From: Synechococcus sp. LTW-R
Lineage (GTDB): Bacteria > Cyanobacteriota > Cyanobacteriia > PCC-6307 > Cyanobiaceae
Reading direction: 5' to 3'
DNA length: 64,000 nucleotides
Assembly: GCF_014217875.1 (NCBI RefSeq)
Contig: NZ_CP059060.1
Coordinates: 2,232,001-2,296,000 of the forward strand
Of this stretch, positions 8,018-15,483 are shown one piece after another. Within the stretch, counting starts at the first letter, position 1. Each line of letters starts with the position of its first letter. A model generated the notes under the pieces. That model saw only the letters and a program-made list of their open reading frames with translations. It ran no database searches and was not told the DNA's origin. The position numbers and the translations under genes were made by a program.

Positions 8018-8291
8018 CGCGGCCAAGGCGCAAGCGGCGCCCATCCTCTCAGGCGCTCTGTTCGTTTTGAACTGTTGCTTGGCCTTGGCTTCTGCCCAGG
8101 CTGGTGTGGTCTTTGACGACTGTCAGCCAACGCCAGATGGGGGGGTGACCTGCAACACCCGGCCGACCGGAAACACGCTGCTGGATGACGAGGCGGCCCG
8201 CTACGGCCTGTTCAACGAAGCCAGTCCCGGCTGGGCTGAATACGACCCGTATCAGGGCTACGACGACATGTTCGGCGGCAACGAGACCTGA
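8010..8291 (+). CDS. Small secreted or thylakoid-lumen hypothetical protein
   Basis: 93 residues from GTG 8010, chosen because GGGAGG at 7996-8001 sits eight bases before it. The N-terminus looks like a signal peptide: a Lys-containing start, a hydrophobic core (ILSGALFVLNCCLALASA) and an AxA-type cleavage site near residue 30. The mature part is acidic and rich in Tyr and Gly, with two cysteines (DDCQPTPDGGVTCNTRPTG) that could form a disulfide, and ends in DPYQGYDDMFGGNET. I recall similar short proteins in picocyanobacteria but no function. It precedes hemB by about 100 bases, which hold no evident gene. Confidence 0.7.
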   Translation: MYIAAKAQAAPILSGALFVLNCCLALASAQAGVVFDDCQPTPDGGVTCNTRPTGNTLLDDEAARYGLFNEASPGWAEYDPYQGYDDMFGGNET

Positions 8292-8393
8292 TCAGTCCCA
8301 GCTCGGCAGCTGACGAAACCGTTCAAGGTTTGGCTGGATCAAGAGGGGCTCCGTAGGATCCGCCCCACCTCGAGTTCGCTGAGCCAGCCCCCG

Positions 8394-9395
8394 ATGGAGC
8401 TCACCTACCGCCCCCGCCGCCTGCGCCGTTCTCCTGCCCTGCGGGCCATGGTTCGGGAGAACTCCCTCAGCCCGGCTGACTTCATCTATCCCCTCTTTGT
8501 CCACGAGGGGGCCAGCAATGAGCCGATCGGGGCCATGCCGGGTTGCCAGCGCTGGAGCCTCGACGGGCTGGTGCAGGAAGTCGGTCGCGCCTGGGACCTC
8601 GGGATCCGCTGCGTGGTCCTCTTCCCCAAGGTGGCCGATGGACTGAAGACCGAGGACGGCGCTGAGTGCTTCAACGAGGGGGGCCTGATTCCTCGCGCGA
8701 TCCGCCGCCTGAAGGAAGTCCATCCCGAGATGGCGATCATGACCGACGTCGCCCTGGATCCCTATTCCTGCGATGGCCATGACGGGATCGTCAGCGGCGA
8801 AGGGGTCGTGCTCAACGACGAAACCGTGGCCCTGCTCTGCAAGCAGGCCGTGGCTCAGGCCCGAGCCGGTGCCGATCTGATCGGTCCCAGCGACATGATG
8901 GACGGGCGGGTCGGCGCCATCCGCGAAGCCCTCGATGAGGAAGGCTTCGAGCATGTCGGCATCATTAGCTATACGGCGAAATACGCCTCGGCGTATTACG
9001 GCCCCTTCCGCGAAGCCCTGGATTCCGCCCCCCGTGCGGTGGCCAGTAAGCCCATCCCGAAGGACAAGTCCACCTACCAGATGGATCCGGCCAACGCCCG
9101 CGAGGCCATCACCGAGGCCCAGCTCGATGAGCAAGAGGGCGCCGACATCATGATGGTCAAGCCAGGCCTGGCTTATCTCGACATTATTCACCGTCTCCGC
9201 GAGGAGAGTGAGTTGCCGATCGCGGCCTACAACGTCAGTGGCGAGTACGCCATGGTCAAGGCGGCCGCTGAGAAGGGTTGGATCGATGAGCGCGCGGTGG
9301 TGCTCGAAACCCTGCTCTGCTTCAAGCGCGCCGGCGCGGACCTGATCCTCACGTATCACGCCTGTGATGCGGCTGAGTGGATGCGCCAGGGCTGA
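8394..9395 (+). CDS. hemB: Porphobilinogen synthase (delta-aminolevulinate dehydratase)
   Basis: 333 residues, full length. It condenses two 5-aminolevulinate molecules to porphobilinogen, the common step for chlorophyll, haem and phycobilins. Visible motifs: PLFVHEG near 36, TDVALDPYSCDGHDGI where the zinc-type cysteine cluster is replaced by Asp/Ala as in the Mg-dependent plant/cyanobacterial form, the Lys of SYTAKYASAYYGPFR, and the Schiff-base Lys in MMVKPGLAYLD. The start MELTYRPRRLRR is standard. Confidence 0.96.
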   Translation: MELTYRPRRLRRSPALRAMVRENSLSPADFIYPLFVHEGASNEPIGAMPGCQRWSLDGLVQEVGRAWDLGIRCVVLFPKVADGLKTEDGAECFNEGGLIPRAIRRLKEVHPEMAIMTDVALDPYSCDGHDGIVSGEGVVLNDETVALLCKQAVAQARAGADLIGPSDMMDGRVGAIREALDEEGFEHVGIISYTAKYASAYYGPFREALDSAPRAVASKPIPKDKSTYQMDPANAREAITEAQLDEQEGADIMMVKPGLAYLDIIHRLREESELPIAAYNVSGEYAMVKAAAEKGWIDERAVVLETLLCFKRAGADLILTYHACDAAEWMRQG

Positions 9396-9458
9396 AGAGC
9401 CCCCCATCAACGGTTGAGAGTGCGGCCAGCTCACAATGGGTTGGTCGACCCGTATCCC

Positions 9459-9863
9459 ATGTCCTGTAACCATCGCCTTGGCCATGTCGCCCTGCGGGTG
9501 CAGGACATGGAGCGGGCCAAGCGCTTTTATCTCGACTTGGGTCTGCGGCTGACCTGGGAAGCCGACGACTGGTGCTACGTCCAGTGGTCGACCGGTGAGG
9601 GCATTGCGCTGCTCAGCCCCGACTACAAGGCGGCTGGCCCCCACTTCGCCTTTCACGTCCAGAACCGCTCCGAAGTGGACCAGGTGCGCGAGCAGCTGCT
9701 GGCCAAGGGGCACACCTGTGGTCCGGTCCATGACCACCGCGATGGCACGGCTTCCTTCTATATGCAGGATCCCGAGGGCAATTGGCTGGAGATGCTCTAC
9801 GAGCCCGCGGGTGGGCTGCCCTCCAATATCGGAGCTGAGCCGATTCCTTTGACCTACTCGTGA
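9459..9863 (+). CDS. VOC-family protein (glyoxalase I-like)
   Basis: 134 residues from ATG 9459 (MSCNHRLGHVALRV). One glyoxalase/bleomycin-resistance module with two beta-alpha-beta-beta-beta repeats: HVALRVQDMERAKRFYLDLG at the start and DGTASFYMQDPEGNWLEMLY at the end. His10 and Glu in WLEMLYE are in the places of the metal ligands used by glyoxalase I, so a metal-dependent lyase or dioxygenase-type activity is possible, but the substrate is not evident. Its stop overlaps the mutS2 GTG start (GTGA), indicating translational coupling. Confidence 0.85.
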   Translation: MSCNHRLGHVALRVQDMERAKRFYLDLGLRLTWEADDWCYVQWSTGEGIALLSPDYKAAGPHFAFHVQNRSEVDQVREQLLAKGHTCGPVHDHRDGTASFYMQDPEGNWLEMLYEPAGGLPSNIGAEPIPLTYS

Positions 9864-12295
9864 CGGCTGAGCTGCACGCGCCAATCCAACAGGAGGCCCT
9901 GGAGCTGCTGGAGTGGCCGCGGCTGGCTCAACACGTCTCCAGCTTCGCCAGCACCGCTGCGGGCCTTGGCGTGGCGGCCCGGCTGCCCTTGGCCTCGACC
10001 CGTCAGCAGAGCGTGGGCTGGCTGGCCGAGACGACCGAACTGCTGGCGCTCGACGGCCTGGTTGAAGGCGGCCTGAGCTTTCAGGGTGCCGCGGACCTGG
10101 ATCACACCCTGCAGCTCTGCGCCAAGGGGGGCGTGGCCAGTGGTGATGATCTCTTGGCTGTGGCGACCACCCTGGCGGCGGCCCGGCGCCTACGCCGTCA
10201 GATCGATGACCCCGAGCTCCGGCCGGTGACGACGGCCCTGGTGGAGCCCCTGCGGACCCTGCCGGAGCTGGAGCAGCGCCTGCGCTTTTGCATTGAGGAT
10301 GGGGGGCGTGTGGCGGATCGTGCCAGTCCGCCCCTCTCTGGCTTGCGCCGTCAATTGGCGTCGGTGCGGATGGAACGCCGCGATCGCCTCAATGAGCTGA
10401 TTCGCCGCTATGCCGCGCTGCTCCAGGACACCGTGGTGGCCGAGCGCAATGGCCGGCCGGTCCTGGCGGTGAAGGCCGGTGCCGGCAGTCAGTTGCCCGG
10501 TCTGGTGCACGACAGCTCCGCCTCCGGGAACACCGTCTTCATTGAGCCCCAGGCGGTGATTCCCCTGGGCAACCGCATTCGCCAACTCGAAGGTGAGCAG
10601 CGCGAGGCCGAGCGGGCGGTGCTCCAGGACCTCAGCGGCCTGGTGGGCGACGAACAGCCGGCGCTCGAGCACCTTCAGCAGGTCCTGATCCAGTTGGATC
10701 TCGCCCTGGCCCGGGCCCGCTACGGCGCCTGGCTGGGGGCGGTGCGTCCCGAGCTGGAGGCGGACCCCCTGGCGCCTCTCCAGCTGGAGGGACTGCGCCA
10801 TCCCCTCCTGCTCTGGCAGGAGCGTCGCCAAGGCGGACAGGCGGTGGTTCCCGTCAGCGTTCGCGTGGAGAGCAGCCTGCGGGTCGTGGCAATCACCGGT
10901 CCCAACACCGGCGGCAAGACCGTGACCCTCAAGAGCGTGGGCTTGGCGGTCTTGATGGCTCGGGCCGGCCTCTTTGTGCCCTGCAAGGGGTCACCGCGGC
11001 TGCCCTGGTGCCAGCAGGTTCTCGCGGACATCGGCGATGAGCAGTCCCTGCAGCAGAACCTCTCCACCTTCAGTGGCCATGTGCGGCGGATCGCCCGGAT
11101 CCTTGAGGCGCTGCCCGCCGCTGGCAGTGATCTGGCCACCCAGGCCGGTGCCCAACTGGTGCTCCTTGATGAGGTGGGGGCTGGCACCGATCCCACCGAG
11201 GGCACGGCGCTGGCCATCGCCCTGCTCAAGCAGTTGGCCGATCGGGCGCGGTTGACCATCGCTACGACCCACTTCGGGGAGCTCAAGGCGCTTAAGTACG
11301 ACGACCCGCGCTTCGAGAACGCCTCCGTCGCCTTCGACGTTGAGAGCCTCTCGCCGACCTACCACCTGCAATGGGGAATCCCGGGGCGCAGCAATGCCTT
11401 GGCCATTGCCACGCGACTGGGGTTGGACGGCAGCGTCCTCAAGGACGCCCAGGCCCTGCTCGCTCCCCGTGGTGAGGGGGAGCTGAATCAAGTGATTGCC
11501 GGATTGGAGAGCCAACGGCAACGGCAGCAGGATGCGGCGGAAGAGGCGGCCTCTCTGCTGGCCCGCACGGAGCTGTTGCACGAGGAGCTGCTGCAGCGCT
11601 GGCAGCAGCAGAAGGAGCAGAGCGCCGAGCTGCAGGAGCAACGCCGTCAGCAACTGGAGCGCTCGATCCGCGATGGCCAAAAGGAGGTGCGCCGCATCAT
11701 TCGCCGTCTGCGCCATGGCCGCGGCAGCGACACCGGCGAACTGGGCGAATCCGCCCGCCGCGCCGGCCAGCAGCTCAAGCAGCTGGAGCAGCAGCATCGC
11801 CCGATGCCCGAGCGCCGGGACCACAAGGGTTGGCTCCCCAAGGTTGGCGATCGCGTTCGCGTCCTCTCCCTGGGCAAGGCCGCTGAGGTTCTCTCCCTCA
11901 GTGAAGACGGCCGGGAGCTCAGCGTCCGCTGCGGGGTGATGCGCCTCAACCTGGAGCTGTCCGCCATTGAGGGGCTGCAGGGCGAGAAGCCCGCGCCACC
12001 GGAGACCCAGGTGGCGATCCGCAGTCGCCGCAATCCCGCCAGCCGGGGCCCGGAGGTCCGGACCGAGCGCAACACCATTGATGTGCGGGGCATGCGGGTG
12101 CACGAAGCCGAGGCCGCCGTGGAGGAACACCTGCGCGGCGCCAATGGGCCGGTGTGGGTGATCCACGGCATCGGGACCGGCAAGCTCAAGCGCGGGCTGC
12201 GGGAGTGGCTCTCCAGCGTTCCCTATGTGGAGCGGGTTAGCGACGCCGCCCAGGGCGATGGCGGCCAGGGCTGCAGTGTGATCTGGGTGAAGTGA
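9860..12295 (+). CDS. mutS2: MutS2 family ATPase with Smr domain
   Basis: 811 residues starting at GTG 9860. Domains: MutS-like lever/core region (about 1-310), ATPase with Walker A GPNTGGKTVTLK (near 345) and Walker B LVLLDEVGAGTDPTEG, a charged coiled coil (about 525-640), a KOW-like small domain, and a C-terminal Smr domain (IDVRGMRVHEAEAAVEEHL ... VIHGIGTGKLKRGLREWL). MutS2 lacks the mismatch-recognition domain; family members restrain recombination and, in Bacillus, split collided ribosomes. All key motifs are intact, including the GTGK loop and the DxRG of the Smr nuclease. Confidence 0.95.
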   Translation: MTAELHAPIQQEALELLEWPRLAQHVSSFASTAAGLGVAARLPLASTRQQSVGWLAETTELLALDGLVEGGLSFQGAADLDHTLQLCAKGGVASGDDLLAVATTLAAARRLRRQIDDPELRPVTTALVEPLRTLPELEQRLRFCIEDGGRVADRASPPLSGLRRQLASVRMERRDRLNELIRRYAALLQDTVVAERNGRPVLAVKAGAGSQLPGLVHDSSASGNTVFIEPQAVIPLGNRIRQLEGEQREAERAVLQDLSGLVGDEQPALEHLQQVLIQLDLALARARYGAWLGAVRPELEADPLAPLQLEGLRHPLLLWQERRQGGQAVVPVSVRVESSLRVVAITGPNTGGKTVTLKSVGLAVLMARAGLFVPCKGSPRLPWCQQVLADIGDEQSLQQNLSTFSGHVRRIARILEALPAAGSDLATQAGAQLVLLDEVGAGTDPTEGTALAIALLKQLADRARLTIATTHFGELKALKYDDPRFENASVAFDVESLSPTYHLQWGIPGRSNALAIATRLGLDGSVLKDAQALLAPRGEGELNQVIAGLESQRQRQQDAAEEAASLLARTELLHEELLQRWQQQKEQSAELQEQRRQQLERSIRDGQKEVRRIIRRLRHGRGSDTGELGESARRAGQQLKQLEQQHRPMPERRDHKGWLPKVGDRVRVLSLGKAAEVLSLSEDGRELSVRCGVMRLNLELSAIEGLQGEKPAPPETQVAIRSRRNPASRGPEVRTERNTIDVRGMRVHEAEAAVEEHLRGANGPVWVIHGIGTGKLKRGLREWLSSVPYVERVSDAAQGDGGQGCSVIWVK

Positions 12296-12299
12296 CGCC

Positions 12300-13553
12300 C
12301 TAGCCCAGGGACGGCAGCACGGGCTCGGGGCCCGAGCTGGGTTCGGCGATCGGCTCGGGCGCCATTGGGATCGCCTCGCCGTTCGCGTCAAAGAAGCGCC
12401 AGCCCTTGGGATCGATCTCCAGGTGAACCGTTTCCCCTGGGGTGAGCTGCTCGCCCGGATCGGCCCGCAGCTGGACCAGGTGGCTTCCCTCCTCGAGGCG
12501 GCAGGTGAGCAGTTGCTCATTGCCGAGCCCCTCCACATGGCAGACCTCGGCGGGCAGGTTGCGGTTGGTGGCCGGGGCTAAGCGCAGGTGTTCCGCCCGC
12601 AGGCCGCCGGTGAGGGTCTCAATCCCCCCAGCCTCCTGCCAGTGCATCAGGGCATCTCCGCTGGGGCCCTCCGGGAGGAAACGCCGGCTGCCGAGCTGCA
12701 GCTGACCTTTGCCGGCAACGGTGATGGGCAACAGGTTCATCGCTGGGCTGCCGATGAATTGGGCCACAAACAAGTTGCTCGGCCACTGGTAGAGCTCCGC
12801 CGGGGTCCCGAGCTGTTGCAGGGAGCCGCGGTTCAAGACGGCGATCCGGTGGCCCATGGTCATGGCCTCCACCTGGTCATGGGTCACATAGACCGTCGTG
12901 GTTCCCAGTCGGCGCTGCAGTTCGACGATCTGGGCCCGGGTCCCCGTCCGTAATTTGGCGTCCAGGTTGCTCAGGGGTTCATCCATCAGAAAGACGGACG
13001 GCTGGCGGGCGATGGCGCGCCCGAGGGCAACCCGTTGTTTTTGGCCGCCGGAGAGTTCCTTGGGCATCCGGTCCAGCAGATGCTCGAGCTCCAGCGTGCT
13101 GGCGACCTCCTGGATGCGCGCTTCGATCCGTTGCTCCCGGCTGGAGGGAACCCGGAGGGCCTCGGGCAGGGCCCGTCCGGCACGGTGCAGGCTGTCCTGG
13201 AGCTGTTGGACGCTCGTGCGCTGCCGCTGCCGCCGCAGGCCAAAGCCAATGTTGTCCGCCACGCTCAAGTGGGGATAGAGGGCGTAGCTCTGGAAGACCA
13301 TCGCCACATCCCGTTGGGACGGGCGCAGATGGGTCACCCGGCGTCCACCAACGATGATCTCGCCGCCGCTGGGGCTCTCGAGGCCTGCTAACAGCCGCAG
13401 CAGGGTGCTCTTGCCGCAGCCGGAGGGTCCCACCAGGACCAAGAACTCGCCATCACGGATCGAGAGATCCAGCTGGCGCAGGACCTCAACCGCTGCACTG
13501 CCTCGCCGTGGGGGGTAGGTCTTGCTGACCTGCTGGAAGCGAACCTCTGCCAA
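12300..13553 (-). CDS. Sugar/osmolyte-type ABC transporter ATP-binding protein (MalK/UgpC/GgtA-like)
   Basis: 417 residues. Walker [10 protein letters not shown] (42-50), Q-loop in [13 protein letters not shown], signature LSGGQKQR (168-175), Walker [13 protein letters not shown], switch His in VTHDQ, then a C-terminal TOBE/MalK-type regulatory domain. About 30 residues (109-140, basic, Gln/Arg-rich) are inserted between the Q-loop helix and the signature helix compared with MalK. No permease or binding protein lies nearby, so it is an orphan ATPase that may serve distant permeases; cyanobacterial GgtA for glucosylglycerol uptake is one possible identity. The gene converges with mutS2 with four bases between stops. 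Confidence 0.88.
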   Translation of the reverse strand: MAEVRFQQVSKTYPPRRGSAAVEVLRQLDLSIRDGEFLVLVGPSGCGKSTLLRLLAGLESPSGGEIIVGGRRVTHLRPSQRDVAMVFQSYALYPHLSVADNIGFGLRRQRQRTSVQQLQDSLHRAGRALPEALRVPSSREQRIEARIQEVASTLELEHLLDRMPKELSGGQKQRVALGRAIARQPSVFLMDEPLSNLDAKLRTGTRAQIVELQRRLGTTTVYVTHDQVEAMTMGHRIAVLNRGSLQQLGTPAELYQWPSNLFVAQFIGSPAMNLLPITVAGKGQLQLGSRRFLPEGPSGDALMHWQEAGGIETLTGGLRAEHLRLAPATNRNLPAEVCHVEGLGNEQLLTCRLEEGSHLVQLRADPGEQLTPGETVHLEIDPKGWRFFDANGEAIPMAPEPIAEPSSGPEPVLPSLG

Positions 13554-13592
13554 GAACCGGCCTCACGGCGGCCCGATCTTAGGGTTGGTCAA

Positions 13593-14582
13593 ATGCAATT
13601 CATTGATCAGGCCCGGATCTCACTGCAGGCAGGACGCGGCGGCGATGGAATAGCCGCTTTTCGCCGTGAGAAATACGTTCCCGCCGGCGGCCCTTCCGGA
13701 GGTGACGGTGGCCGGGGTGGGGATGTCTGGCTAGAGGCCGACTCCAACCTCCAAACCCTGCTGGATTTCAAGTACAAGCGCCTCTTTGCCGCTGACGATG
13801 GTCGGCGTGGAGGGCCCAACAAGGCCACCGGCGCCAGTGGGTCCCCCCTGGTGATCAAGGTCCCCTGTGGCACGGAGGTCCGTGATTCAAGAACCCACAT
13901 CCTCTTGGGGGATCTCACTGAGAAGGGCGAGCGTCTGTTGGTTGCCGTCGGCGGCCGCGGCGGATTGGGCAATGCCCACTACCTGAGTAACCGCAACCGC
14001 GCTCCGGAGAAATTCACCGAGGGACGCGATGGGGAGGAGTGGCTGCTCCAGCTCGAGCTGAAGTTGTTGGCCGAGGTGGGAATCATTGGCCTGCCCAATG
14101 CCGGCAAGAGCACCTTGATCTCTGTGCTCTCCTCGGCGCGGCCCAAGATTGCCGATTACCCCTTCACCACCCTGGTTCCCAACCTCGGGGTCGTGCGTCG
14201 CCCCAGCGGAGATGGCACGGTCTTTGCGGATATTCCTGGGTTGATTGCCGGGGCCGCCCAGGGTGCGGGCCTCGGCCATGACTTCCTGCGTCACATCCAG
14301 CGCACCCGCCTGCTGATCCACCTGGTGGATGCCAGCTCAGAGGATGTCCTGAACGACTTCAAGGTGGTGCAGCAGGAGCTGGCCGCCTATGGCAATGGCC
14401 TTGATGAGCGGCCCTGCCTGGTGGCGCTCAACAAAACCGAATTGCTCTTGGATGAGGAGTTGGAGGAGCGGATTCAGCTGATCAGCGACCACTGCGGCCA
14501 ATCGGTGCTGGATGTCTCCGCTGCTACCTCGAAAAACTTGGATCAGCTCTTGTCCAGAGTCTGGAAAGAGCTGGGGGTGTGA
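13593..14582 (+). CDS. obgE: Obg family GTPase (CgtA)
   Basis: 329 residues. The N-terminal Obg fold (1-158) has the glycine-rich loops [20 protein letters not shown] and [11 protein letters not shown]. The G domain follows: G1 [10 protein letters not shown]3 [10 protein letters not shown]4 NKTE, G5 SAA. It lacks the C-terminal OCT extension found in some relatives. Obg binds the 50S subunit and links ribosome assembly with growth and stringent control. It diverges from the ABC ATPase gene with 39 bases between starts. The stop codon lies inside a hairpin. Confidence 0.96.
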   Translation: MQFIDQARISLQAGRGGDGIAAFRREKYVPAGGPSGGDGGRGGDVWLEADSNLQTLLDFKYKRLFAADDGRRGGPNKATGASGSPLVIKVPCGTEVRDSRTHILLGDLTEKGERLLVAVGGRGGLGNAHYLSNRNRAPEKFTEGRDGEEWLLQLELKLLAEVGIIGLPNAGKSTLISVLSSARPKIADYPFTTLVPNLGVVRRPSGDGTVFADIPGLIAGAAQGAGLGHDFLRHIQRTRLLIHLVDASSEDVLNDFKVVQQELAAYGNGLDERPCLVALNKTELLLDEELEERIQLISDHCGQSVLDVSAATSKNLDQLLSRVWKELGV

Positions 14583-14602
14583 GCCAGGCAGAGCTGGCTC
14601 AC
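14579..14602. terminator. Hairpin at the obgE stop, likely two-way transcription end
   Basis: A perfect 9-bp stem GTGAGCCAG / CTGGCTCAC (14579-14587 with 14594-14602) encloses a 6-base loop and includes the obgE TGA. It sits between the convergent obgE and CP12 genes, ten bases before the CP12 stop. No U-tract follows on either strand, so termination strength is uncertain; it may instead protect the mRNA 3' end. Confidence 0.5.
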
Positions 14603-14612
14603 GGCTGAGGGT

Positions 14613-14831
14613 TCAGTCGTCGTAGACGAGGCACTCAGGGGCGTCGGGGTTCAGGTCGCAGAACACTTCCAGGGGAGAGGGGTCTTTCTGCTCGCCGGGA
14701 TGGTGGGTCTTGTATTCCTCGAGGTCCTTCACTTCGTCCTGAAGGTGGCGGACCTTGGGTTGATCACCAGCAGCTTTAGCCGCTTCGATCTCAGTTTTGT
14801 CCTTAGCGATGTGCTCGTCGATCGTGTTCAT
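14613..14831 (-). CDS. cp12: CP12-type protein
   Basis: 72 residues. The C-terminal 16 residues, FCDLNPDAPECLVYDD, are the CP12 GAPDH-binding tail with the C-x8-C redox pair (separated by DLNPDAPE). The N-terminal half is a Lys/Glu-rich helical stretch without cysteines, so the usual N-terminal pair and the AWDxVEEL core are absent. CP12 proteins link GAPDH and phosphoribulokinase into an inactive complex in the dark; with only the C-terminal element, binding to GAPDH is plausible but full PRK inhibition is doubtful. Intact, no frameshift. Confidence 0.85.
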   Translation of the reverse strand: MNTIDEHIAKDKTEIEAAKAAGDQPKVRHLQDEVKDLEEYKTHHPGEQKDPSPLEVFCDLNPDAPECLVYDD

Positions 14832-14994
14832 GCAATGAGGCCGGAGAGATCAGGCTGCTCGACGTCGGCCACACCATACGGGCTATGTGGCGGATGCGGA
14901 GCCATTTGTGATGGCCTTCTGATTCGTCTTTCGCTTTTTTTCGCGGCCAGAGGGGAGGGCTGTGGCTAGCAGAGGGCTAGTTAGGGAATTCGAG

Positions 14995-15483
14995 ATGGCG
15001 CGGATCACGCAGCGACACGATCGTCACTTCATGGATGAGGCCGGTCGTCTCTTCTGGATCAATGGACCTGACCATCACTGCTATCTCTCGGAGCAGAGGC
15101 AGTGGCGTGAGGGCCTGAGCTTTGAGGACACCCTCGAGTGGAAGCAGTGCTCCCCAACCGGTTTGGTGAGCCAGCGCTTTCATTCCTTGCAGGCGGCCTG
15201 TGAGGCCTTTGAACACAACCAGATCCAGTGGACCTTGGATCTCTATCTGCGGCATATGGGCGATGAAATGGCCCTGCAGCGCAGCCTCAGTGACTACAAG
15301 CCCACGTCCATGAAAGAGGCCGAGGCGCGCTCGGGTCGTTGCCGCCAGCAACCCTGGTTGGGTCAAGGTGCCCCACGGATGCAGTGCGAGCTGAGTGCCA
15401 AGCCAGGACGCAGTGCTGCGGAGCTGCCGCCCCACGCCCATCGCCGTCGCCGCAGCAGCGCGACTACCCCGGCATCTCACTGA
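14995..15483 (+). CDS. Hypothetical protein
   Basis: 162 residues from ATG 14995 (MARITQRHDRHFMDEAG); GTG 14962 would add 11 residues. The N-terminal ~100 residues look ordered (two short strands LFWINGPDHHCYL, then helices with LQAACEAFEHNQIQWTLDLYLRHMG), and the last 45 are basic and low complexity (HRRRRSS), probably disordered. No family that I recognise, no membrane segment or signal peptide. The 3' end overlaps the convergent ABC-F gene by 20 bases. Confidence 0.6.
   Translation: MARITQRHDRHFMDEAGRLFWINGPDHHCYLSEQRQWREGLSFEDTLEWKQCSPTGLVSQRFHSLQAACEAFEHNQIQWTLDLYLRHMGDEMALQRSLSDYKPTSMKEAEARSGRCRQQPWLGQGAPRMQCELSAKPGRSAAELPPHAHRRRRSSATTPASH

Noticed and set aside
8292-9884. 530-codon open frame on the minus strand opposite hemB and the VOC gene
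   Set aside because: Mirror of strong conserved genes in a GC-rich genome; no recognisable family and the plus-strand proteins are complete.
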